From a virus: 64,000 bases of DNA. Positions 31,825-38,391 of the stretch are shown here, in pieces. A model generated the notes under the pieces. The model was not told where the DNA came from. It searched no databases and worked only from the letters and a program-made list of their open reading frames with translations. The first letter of the stretch is position 1. Each line of letters starts with the position of its first letter. A program made the translations under genes and the position numbers. The stretch spans positions 41,490 through 105,489 of the IMG/VR virus record IMGVR_UViG_3300027895_000005. One strand, given 5' to 3'.

Positions 31825-32057
31825 TCTGTCGCGCTGTCGCGCTTTTGATGTAACTCCTTAACAGGAAACATCGGAGGAGCGCGACAGAACAGCGATACCG
31901 TCTGTCGCGCTCTGTCGCGCTGTCGCGCTGGGCGGATACCCCTGAAAACACGAGCGCGACAGCGCGACAGAGCGCGACAGCGAGCGCGACAGAAACACCT
32001 GATTGGCAACATGGGCAACGGCAACGTCTTACATCAAAAGCGCGACAGCGCGACAGA
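31825..32057. repeat. ori: Iteron cluster, candidate replication origin
   Basis: Twelve copies of an octamer in 230 bp: TGTCGCGC at 31827, 31835, 31903, 31913, 31921 and its complement GCGCGACA at 31879, 31954, 31962, 31972, 31984, 32040, 32048. The block is framed by a perfect 29-bp inverted repeat (31825-31853 and 32029-32057), each arm holding two octamers followed by an AT-richer TTTTGATGTAA. Position between a primase-helicase and the next gene, and dense iterons, are what an origin looks like. Confidence 0.78.
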
Positions 32058-32073
32058 AAATAGACAATACACC

Positions 32074-33090
32074 ATGATCTACTTCCTTCAAGAGACCGGC
32101 GGAAACATCGGCATCAAGATCGGATACACCGCCTCGGATGCGCCGACCGGCCGGCAGAGGGCATGCCAGACCGGCAACTCCAACGATCTGATCGTTCTGG
32201 CGACCATGCCGGGAACCGAAGCCGACGAGGACGCCCTGCATAATCGGTTTGCTTACGCGCAATTGGTTCGGGAATGGTTCCGGCCGGTCCCTGAACTGAT
32301 CCAGTTCATCATCGCCCTTGCGAAGACCCGTAATTCGGCGCCGCCCGCCCTTCCTGCACCAACTCCGAAACGTCCACCCTGGCCGCTGACCATTTACCTC
32401 GCCGGTAAGATCAGTCGGCACGACTGGCGTGGAACCATTGTGGAATACACGCCGGACGTTTCGGTCGATTGGTTTGATGAAATCGCCTGGGACTGGGATG
32501 TCCAGGAAGAAGCAATCTTCGGCTTTCACCACTACTCTGGACCGTTCTTTGTCGCTGGTCGTCATGGGCAGAGCGGGCATGGCGACGATTCCCACGGCGC
32601 CAAGGCGCAGGAAGAAGAACTGGCAAGCGAAACTCACATCGCTTCCGGCAACCCCCAGGATTGCCAATACTGCGATGGTGTGGGCTGTTGCGGCCACCAC
32701 GACACGATGTCAACTTGTGGCGCCTGGTTGTTGGATGCGCAAAAAACGATTTCGCAAGCGCCTTCGGTTGTCTCGGCTTGCAAAACGGCCATCGACCGCA
32801 GCGACCTTCTCTTTGCCTGGATCGACCAACTCGACTGCTACGGAACCATCGCCGAAATCGGCTACGCTCACGCGATGGGCAAGATGATTTGGATCGCCGG
32901 ACCCCGACGCTTCCGTGATATGTGGTTCGTCTACCAACTGGCTTCCAAGCGATGGTTCGCTGACGACTCGAAGCGAGGTTTCGATTCCGACGGGCCGAGC
33001 CACGTCTTGGAAAATTTCCTCGACAACTACGCTGCCCCTTTCTTTGGCTCTCGGCAGACGACTCAGGCCAAGGGAGGCGCTACATCATGA
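32074..33090 (+). CDS. GIY-YIG (T5orf172-like) fused to nucleoside 2-deoxyribosyltransferase
   Basis: 338 residues from ATG 32074. Residues 1-75 match the T5orf172/Mug113 GIY-YIG-like unit (M-I-Y-F-L-Q-E ... I-K-I-G-Y-T ... R-Q-R-A-C-Q-T-G-N ... E-D-A-L-H-N-R-F). After a Pro linker, residues about 108-320 match nucleoside 2-deoxyribosyltransferase: T-I-Y-L-A-G-K-I, a Cys-rich loop (C-Q-Y-C ... C-C-G-H-H), then 'AIDRSDLLFAWIDQLDCYGT' and 'IAEIGYAHAMGKMIWIAGP' with the conserved Asp and Glu. The second domain swaps bases between deoxynucleosides; the first binds or cuts DNA in relatives. The fusion is unusual. Confidence 0.82.
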   Translation: MIYFLQETGGNIGIKIGYTASDAPTGRQRACQTGNSNDLIVLATMPGTEADEDALHNRFAYAQLVREWFRPVPELIQFIIALAKTRNSAPPALPAPTPKRPPWPLTIYLAGKISRHDWRGTIVEYTPDVSVDWFDEIAWDWDVQEEAIFGFHHYSGPFFVAGRHGQSGHGDDSHGAKAQEEELASETHIASGNPQDCQYCDGVGCCGHHDTMSTCGAWLLDAQKTISQAPSVVSACKTAIDRSDLLFAWIDQLDCYGTIAEIGYAHAMGKMIWIAGPRRFRDMWFVYQLASKRWFADDSKRGFDSDGPSHVLENFLDNYAAPFFGSRQTTQAKGGATS

Positions 33091-33719
33091 CCCCCGTCGT
33101 CTTCCTCGCTGACCTCATCCGGCAAGGCTTCATGCTCCGCGAAGAGGGAGGCAAATTGATCGTGGCCCCGTCGTCAAAGCTGACCCCTGAGCAGATCGCC
33201 CTCATCAAGGAGCACAAGGCCGCCATCATCGAACTGCTGGCCACGGAGGAAGAATGGGAGGAGTCCACGACAGCGATTGCCGAACGCGCCGCCCTGGACA
33301 ATCCCTTTCGCGGACCCGCCCAGTCCGACGGCACTGGAACCCAGCGTGCTCCTGCGAGCGGAGGGGTTCCCCACGGTGGCGATGCCTCTGTCTTCCGTCA
33401 GAAGGTGGGAAGCGCTGGCAACCGAGATGAAGGCCTCCAGCGAGAAGTGCCGGGCGGAAGCAAGGGAGGCGCGAAAGCAGAAAAGGAAGGCCGCAAAGAA
33501 GCGGAAGCGCCAGGATCCGGACCTGACGGCGCAGGGCATGTAGAGCACGTCGGTTGGTGCCGCTGCGCTCAGGGGAACTGGACCGCCCTTTGCCGGCACC
33601 CGGACCGCTGGGAGGCATGGCGGATTTTGCTCGCCATGCGGCCCGGCATGGACGAGACGAACATCGAACTTCTCGTGAACACGGGTGGTCATCCGGACCA
33701 CCGAAAGAAACCCCGCTGA
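33087..33719 (+). CDS. TubC_N-like protein with mosaic frame
   Basis: 210 residues. Residues 1-55 (MTPVVFLADLIRQGFMLREE ... LTPEQIALIKEHKAAIIELL) match the TubC N-terminal docking-type fold seen in many phage proteins. About residues 72-150 are Gly/Lys filler that overlap a more natural Lys/Glu-rich frame at 33382-33543, while the final 60 (V-G-W-C-R-C-A-Q-G-N-W) look genuine again. A pair of compensating frameshifts, or two overlapping genes, may explain this. Confidence 0.6.
   Translation: MTPVVFLADLIRQGFMLREEGGKLIVAPSSKLTPEQIALIKEHKAAIIELLATEEEWEESTTAIAERAALDNPFRGPAQSDGTGTQRAPASGGVPHGGDASVFRQKVGSAGNRDEGLQREVPGGSKGGAKAEKEGRKEAEAPGSGPDGAGHVEHVGWCRCAQGNWTALCRHPDRWEAWRILLAMRPGMDETNIELLVNTGGHPDHRKKPR
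33382..33543 (+). CDS. Overlapping Lys/Arg-rich small frame
   Basis: 53 codons (MPLSSVRRWEALATEMKASS ...) in a second frame inside the TubC_N-like gene. Its composition, a charged coiled helix with 'EAREARKQKRKAAKKRKRQD', is more protein-like than the host frame at this place. Could be a separate small gene or the displaced middle of the surrounding one. Confidence 0.4.
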   Translation: MPLSSVRRWEALATEMKASSEKCRAEAREARKQKRKAAKKRKRQDPDLTAQGM

Positions 33720-33737
33720 ACCCCAGGAGAACCACCT

Positions 33738-34226
33738 ATGACTGTCTACCGCACCCCCAGTCCCGATGACGACGTCGCCGATCTCCTGAAAGAGGCAAGG
33801 CAAACCTATCGTCCAGACCTGGATCAGGCGGACGTCACGATCAGCGTGTTGTTCGCCGACGAGTGTTCGCACCACGGATACGCCGCCGCTGCGGTCATCC
33901 AGATCAACAGCGTGAAGAACCGCGTGAACGGGATGGCCGACTGCACCTTGACCATCGACGAAACCTGGTGGGCCGACCACAACCGTGTGAAACAGATCGG
34001 CTTGCTCCATCACGAACTCGTCCACATCTTGATCGTTCGCGACAAGGCCGGCGGCGTGAAGACGGACGCCGCCGGACGGCCGAAACTCAAACAACGCAAA
34101 CATGACTTCGTCCAGGGTGGTTTCTGGGAGGTTGCGCAGCAGCACGGAGAGAACTCCCCGGAAGCCGAAGTCTACGCGCCGATTCAGAAGAAGTTCCGTC
34201 AACTTTTGCTCTGGGAACAGAGTTGA
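33738..34226 (+). CDS. Putative phage metallopeptidase
   Basis: 162 residues. 'QADVTISVLFADECSHHGYA', a beta segment, and H92-E-L-V-H96 within 'GLLHHELVHILIV', followed by a late 'KHDFVQGGFWEVAQQHGE'. This order fits the putative phage metallopeptidase family, whose substrate is unknown. HExxH is intact, so zinc binding is likely. Confidence 0.75.
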   Translation: MTVYRTPSPDDDVADLLKEARQTYRPDLDQADVTISVLFADECSHHGYAAAAVIQINSVKNRVNGMADCTLTIDETWWADHNRVKQIGLLHHELVHILIVRDKAGGVKTDAAGRPKLKQRKHDFVQGGFWEVAQQHGENSPEAEVYAPIQKKFRQLLLWEQS

Positions 34227-34247
34227 CCCGAACCGGAGAACACGCAC

Positions 34248-34598
34248 ATGATCCACACCACCGTCCCCGACTGCTACCGCTCGCGATTCTTCGTCCACGA
34301 CGTGGAGGGTGACATCGTCCGCGCCGCCTGCGCCCGCTTCGGGGTCAAGCACCCGCCGGCATCGGTGCGGACGTTCCGGGCTTGCTACCGCTACACCCGC
34401 AAGGCATTGACCCTGTCTCACGTTTCCTTTCTGCGCTATGACGGAAGCGCCTCGCACGTCGTCCTGCCGCCCTACGCAGCAGCGGCGCTCACGACACCCG
34501 CCCAGATGGCCGAACTGCTGGCCGAGGCCGTCAGGTGGGGCAGGATCATGGCGGGGGTGGCGCGGGAGAAGCCAGGCGTGGAGGCGAGGAAGCAATGA
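34248..34598 (+). CDS. Hypothetical protein
   Basis: 116 residues with an Arg/Tyr-rich middle (RTFRACYRYTRKALTLSHVS) and a C-terminal helix. The stop overlaps the start of the VRR-NUC gene, suggesting coordinated production. Not recognised. Confidence 0.65.
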   Translation: MIHTTVPDCYRSRFFVHDVEGDIVRAACARFGVKHPPASVRTFRACYRYTRKALTLSHVSFLRYDGSASHVVLPPYAAAALTTPAQMAELLAEAVRWGRIMAGVAREKPGVEARKQ

Positions 34599-34924
34599 GC
34601 ATTCGCAAACCGACCGAGACGGACCTTATCAAGCCGTCCTTGCAACTGCTGGCGATGCGCGGAGCGTTTGCCTGGCGGAACAACACGGGCGGAATGCCAA
34701 CACCTTCCGGCGGGTTTATCCGCTTCGGAACCCCCGGATCGGGGGACATCTTTGCGGTGTTGCCCGACGGTCGGTTCCTGACGGTTGAACTCAAGTGCGG
34801 GAAAAACAAGGTGACGCCTGCGGAAGCGGCGTTCATGGCGCAGGTGCGCGACCGGGGCGGCGTATGCATCGTGGCGTACTCGATTACCGAACTGGATGCA
34901 CTGCTCAAGGAGACTATGGAATGA
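34595..34924 (+). CDS. VRR-NUC nuclease
   Basis: 109 residues. PD-(D/E)xK-type active site of the VRR-NUC family: G-S-G-D51-I-F-A-V, then E65-L-K67 in 'FLTVELKCGKNKVTPAEAAF', with a preceding 'WRNNTGGM'. Free-standing VRR-NUC proteins are common in phage replication modules and may resolve branched DNA. Starts at ATG 34595 overlapping the previous stop. Confidence 0.88.
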   Translation: MSIRKPTETDLIKPSLQLLAMRGAFAWRNNTGGMPTPSGGFIRFGTPGSGDIFAVLPDGRFLTVELKCGKNKVTPAEAAFMAQVRDRGGVCIVAYSITELDALLKETME

Positions 34925-35397
34925 CCACCTCGCCTTACCGTCTCCACGCTCGCGCCGTGATTGCCGAAGTGCTGGCTGGCCTGGACGCCGACGTCGACGA
35001 GAAGACGGCGCGGAAGGCCCTGCGCGGCCTCTGCCGGCCCTCGCCTCGACACATGCACCAGATGTACCTCAAGGAGGTAAAGCTTGCCCTGGACGAGCGA
35101 TACGGGCCAGCACGCCGCAAGGAGTTCGACCTGACGCCGCTGCGCGTCCTCGCCCTGCCCGCTGGCGTGCTGTGCGACTGGTGCAAGAGCGATGGCTGCA
35201 TCGCCTGCTCGCAGGTGCGCGTCGAGCGAGCGACATTCCTCGCCGTCGATCCGGAGCGGATCGTGGGCTGGTGGAACTGGTTCGCTCGGCTGCGCGAGAC
35301 GCCCGAGGACGGCCTCACGCGCCTGGCGTTTGCGGATTGGCTCGAGGACGGCGGATGGCCCGAAGAGGCTCAGAGACAAAGGAAGGTGCTCGCGTGA
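34921..35397 (+). CDS. Protein with zinc knuckle and TIGR02996-like end
   Basis: 158 residues. N-terminal helical part, C-D-W-C-K-S-D-G-C-I-A-C cluster at about 85-96, and C-terminal 'LRETPEDGLTRLAFADWLED' (124-143), the planctomycete repeat-companion module. ATGA overlap with the nuclease gene and GTGA with the next. Confidence 0.7.
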   Translation: MTTSPYRLHARAVIAEVLAGLDADVDEKTARKALRGLCRPSPRHMHQMYLKEVKLALDERYGPARRKEFDLTPLRVLALPAGVLCDWCKSDGCIACSQVRVERATFLAVDPERIVGWWNWFARLRETPEDGLTRLAFADWLEDGGWPEEAQRQRKVLA

Positions 35398-35747
35398 TCG
35401 CTTTCCTCGACGGTCCGGCCGCGGGCCAACTTCTTGAACTTCGCCGGGCACCCCTTTTTCTCCGGGTGACACAGGTTGATGCCGACGGTGGCGAAATCGC
35501 CTATGACGCCCTCGACCAACTCGACGACGTTCCGCAGTCCGTTGAAATCCTCTTCGCCTATCGTCTCGTCGGTGAGGCCGGATGGGTGCGCTACCAGATG
35601 GCCGGACCGGGAGGAAGGGGCCGGCAGTGCCGCACCATCGCCACGGGCGAGTACGCTCTGGTCGATCCGCAACCGAGCGACGAAGTAATGCGAAGTAACG
35701 CCCAATGGCAGGTGTGGGCCACGGAACAAGCGAGGAAGACGACATGA
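35394..35747 (+). CDS. Hypothetical protein
   Basis: 117 residues from GTG 35394. 'FLDGPAAGQLLELRRAPLFL' followed by beta strands is a pattern seen in small planctomycete and phage proteins. No catalytic residues seen. Translationally coupled on both sides. Confidence 0.65.
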   Translation: MIAFLDGPAAGQLLELRRAPLFLRVTQVDADGGEIAYDALDQLDDVPQSVEILFAYRLVGEAGWVRYQMAGPGGRGRQCRTIATGEYALVDPQPSDEVMRSNAQWQVWATEQARKTT

Positions 35748-36346
35748 CCCCTGGAAACATCCTCGACAGACGCAAGACGATGTACCTCATCCTGCGCGCC
35801 CTGAACGCTGCGAACGTTCCAGGCAATGACATCGTTCAGCAGGTTGAAGCATTGATCGCCGAGAACGGCCGCTTCAACGCCGAACGCGAGCGAATGCTGG
35901 CTCGCCCCAACGCCGACCGCGTCCGCGAAATGATCGACGCCGACCGGAGCGTGTTGTGCGCCCTGATGGCCGACGACGCCCTGGACCGCGCCGAAGTTGC
36001 GGAGGGGGCCGATCGCGAGCGACTTGACGCGGAAGCGATGGGGTGGCGCTGGCTGTCTTTGAAACGAAAGTGGCCGACCCAGGAGAAGATCGCAAAGGAA
36101 TGGGTGTGGGGTTGGATGACCGAAGAACGAAGGGACGGCGAACCCGTCGTCCCGTCATCCTCCACGCTGCCCGGAGCGCTGCACGCCATCGTCCGCGAGA
36201 CGATCTACCGCGACAGGTTCGGCTATAGCACGACCACCGCCCGCGCCGCCCTCGAAGCCGTTGTACTGGCGTTCATCAATGGCTGGCGCGAGCCGAAGAT
36301 TCCCAGCATCGCCGAATTCCGTCAACAAGGAGAGTGGGCCGAATGA
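35744..36346 (+). CDS. Hypothetical helical protein
   Basis: 200 residues from ATG 35744 (ATGA overlap). Mostly charged helices, a Trp-rich centre ('EWVWGWMTEERR') and a C-terminal amphipathic helix. Not recognised. Confidence 0.65.
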   Translation: MTPGNILDRRKTMYLILRALNAANVPGNDIVQQVEALIAENGRFNAERERMLARPNADRVREMIDADRSVLCALMADDALDRAEVAEGADRERLDAEAMGWRWLSLKRKWPTQEKIAKEWVWGWMTEERRDGEPVVPSSSTLPGALHAIVRETIYRDRFGYSTTTARAALEAVVLAFINGWREPKIPSIAEFRQQGEWAE

Positions 36347-36645
36347 AGGACCTTGACCGCCTCGACCGTAACGGCTTGATACGCCGTTGCATCCAGCTCC
36401 AAAGCCGCCTTGACCAGGCGAAGGCCGCCGCCGCCGAATACCTGCGCGAGGCCTTCCTCGCCTGCCGAGACTGGGACGCCCTCAAGGACAGGCTGATCGC
36501 CTCGCTGGAATCCCAGGCGCGCGGGGCACAACGGCACCTGCAAACCATGCGCGAACTGCGCGACGCCCGGCGGCAGATCGAGCACCTGGAGCACCTTGTG
36601 GCGGCGCTGAGTCGGCGACCGCACAAGAGAAGGAGGGGAAGGTGA
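36343..36645 (+). CDS. Coiled-coil protein
   Basis: 100 residues from ATG 36343 (a GTG lies three codons upstream), heptad-like throughout (IRRCIQLQSRLDQAKAAAAE ... RDARRQIEHLEHLVAALS) and ending in RRPHKRRRGR. Probably an oligomeric accessory protein; function unknown. Confidence 0.65.
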   Translation: MKDLDRLDRNGLIRRCIQLQSRLDQAKAAAAEYLREAFLACRDWDALKDRLIASLESQARGAQRHLQTMRELRDARRQIEHLEHLVAALSRRPHKRRRGR

Positions 36646-37319
36646 GACCTCGATTGCTCGATCTGTTCTGCAAGGCGGGCGGTGCCGGGATGGGTTACTC
36701 GCGCGCCGGCTTCGATGTGGTCGGAGTGGACATCGAACCACAGTCTCGCTACCCGTTCACCTTCGTGCAGGCCGATGCGCTGGAGTATCTTGCGGCACAT
36801 GGGCGGGAGTTCGATGTGATCCATGCAAGCCCGCCGTGTCAGATTCACAGTCGATGCCGGCGCATCGGAAACGCCAAGCCTTCGCACCGGGATTACATCG
36901 AGCCGACGCGACAACTGCTAAACGACGTCGGCCGAAACTACGTCATCGAGAACGTAGAGGGTGCGCCCCTGGCATGGCCTATCACTCTATGCGGGTCGAT
37001 GTTCGGCCTTCCTCTGATCCGTCACCGCATCTTTGAAAGTACGGTTCTACTCTTCGTTCCTGGTTCCTGCACCTGTCATCAAGGGGAGCGGTTCGGCGTT
37101 TACGCGGGCAAGGTCACGAGGATCAACTCGCGAGCAACCCCTTATCTCGACTCCAACGGTCGCACCCACTGGCGACCGCAAATGGCTCCCCTGTCTGAGG
37201 GGAAACGGGCAATGGGAATCGACTGGATGAGCCGGGACGAACTCTCCCAAGCGATCCCGCCTGCCTACACCGAATTCATCGGCAAACAACTTCTCGCAGC
37301 GCTGGAGGCAACCACATGA
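36642..37319 (+). CDS. C5-cytosine DNA methyltransferase-like protein
   Basis: 225 residues from GTG 36642. Motif I 'LLDLFCKAGGAGMGYSRAGF' (F-x-G-x-G variant), motif II 'VVGVDIEPQ', catalytic P64-P-C66-Q and motif VI 'IENVEGAPL' are present; the target-recognition part is short, as in phage C5 methylases. C66 is intact, so it may be active in protecting phage DNA from host restriction. Specificity cannot be read. Confidence 0.85.
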   Translation: MRPRLLDLFCKAGGAGMGYSRAGFDVVGVDIEPQSRYPFTFVQADALEYLAAHGREFDVIHASPPCQIHSRCRRIGNAKPSHRDYIEPTRQLLNDVGRNYVIENVEGAPLAWPITLCGSMFGLPLIRHRIFESTVLLFVPGSCTCHQGERFGVYAGKVTRINSRATPYLDSNGRTHWRPQMAPLSEGKRAMGIDWMSRDELSQAIPPAYTEFIGKQLLAALEATT

Positions 37320-37714
37320 TGCGAGAATGGGAGCGGGAGTGGAAAGCCCGCCAGGCCCTGCTCGACGCCCGCGACCGGCAACCGCCCGCCCTTGCCGCCG
37401 CCGTGCGTCTCTGGCAGGTCGCCCACGCTCGCGAGGATGCGCCGGCGCTGGGGGAACTGCTGGAGTGGCTGCTGTTGCACGTCGCGGCGCTGGAGAGCGA
37501 GTTGGCCGGCGCCTTGAAGGCGAACGCTCTCTTGATGAAGGGGATGGAATCACAGTGCGAACTGATGCACGACCTCAAGCAGCAAGTGTGGCGGTTGGAG
37601 CGGGATCTTGCGGACGCGCGAACCGTCTGCGACAGCTTCGCAAGACGGATTGCAGCGCAGAGTGAGTTGCTGTCGAAGAGGGCAGAGAGACCACCTGACA
37701 GTTACCAAGGGTAA
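37316..37714 (+). CDS. Coiled-coil protein
   Basis: 132 residues with long heptad-like helices (LLEWLLLHVAALESELAGAL ... LMHDLKQQVWRLERDLADAR). ATGATG start overlapping the methylase stop. No catalytic motif. Confidence 0.62.
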   Translation: MMREWEREWKARQALLDARDRQPPALAAAVRLWQVAHAREDAPALGELLEWLLLHVAALESELAGALKANALLMKGMESQCELMHDLKQQVWRLERDLADARTVCDSFARRIAAQSELLSKRAERPPDSYQG

Positions 37715-37719
37715 AACAG

Positions 37720-37950
37720 ATGCACGACGTCTACATTTTGTATACGAACTGGCTGAATGATCGCCGCTGGCGAAAGATTAGCCCTGAGCGCCTTTTCTTC
37801 GGCGAGTGCCAGTGGCATCCGGGCGAGCAGTGGTTGCTCGAAGCGATCGACCTGGACGCGCCTGGCATGTACCGCAAGATGTTCGCCATGAAGGACATTC
37901 ACCAGTGGCGAACAACGCCACCAGAACCAGTACAGGAGGTATCCCGATGA
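37720..37950 (+). CDS. Small hypothetical protein
   Basis: 76 residues, aromatic-rich (MHDVYILYTNWLNDRRWRKI ... WHPGEQWLLEAIDLD ... FAMKDIHQWR). Probably a compact single domain. Not recognised. Confidence 0.65.
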   Translation: MHDVYILYTNWLNDRRWRKISPERLFFGECQWHPGEQWLLEAIDLDAPGMYRKMFAMKDIHQWRTTPPEPVQEVSR

Positions 37951-38345
37951 AACTGACAGTCAAGGTCACCGAGCAGGACATCGACGACGGTCTGGGCGGC
38001 AACGTCGCCTCCTGCCCGATCGCCCTGGCAACGACGCGGGCGCTGTGCAGCGCCGGGTTCAGGAATCTGCGCGCGACGTGGGAACACGTCCGCGCCTTCT
38101 GCGCGCCGGAAGGGTTGGTCGTCGAGCATCGCTATCTGCCGGACGATCCGGTATGCCAGGTGGGCGTGGGCGACTGCCCCGACGAGATGAGCAAGTTCGC
38201 CTCGATGTTCGACGACTGGTACGAGCGGCAGTGCATGGACGCTGACGACCCGGAGTATCTGGATCAGGACGGCTTGCCCTACGACCGACCAGCGCCGATC
38301 GAGTTCGTGGTGGAGTTGCCGGCGTGGGACGCGCCAAACGCTTGA
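37947..38345 (+). CDS. Hypothetical protein
   Basis: 132 residues from ATG 37947 (AGGAGG upstream; ATGA overlap). Beta-rich start 'MKLTVKVTEQDIDDGLGGNV' and several Cys (C-P-I-A-L-A, C-S-A-G, F-C-A-P). The phrase 'SCPIALATTRAL' recurs in phage proteins. Role unknown. Confidence 0.65.
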   Translation: MKLTVKVTEQDIDDGLGGNVASCPIALATTRALCSAGFRNLRATWEHVRAFCAPEGLVVEHRYLPDDPVCQVGVGDCPDEMSKFASMFDDWYERQCMDADDPEYLDQDGLPYDRPAPIEFVVELPAWDAPNA

Positions 38346-38391
38346 CGCCGTCGTGGCGGACGAGCGGCGGGGAACTGAGAGGGAGGGGATT

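Noticed and set aside
31825-32057. CRISPR array or rho-independent terminator
   Set aside because: Repeats are 8 bp in both orientations at irregular spacing and no T-run follows the inverted repeat; iterons fit better.
36642-38345. Diversity-generating retroelement or retron
   Set aside because: No reverse transcriptase motif (x-x-D-D) and no template/variable repeat pair was seen anywhere in the window.
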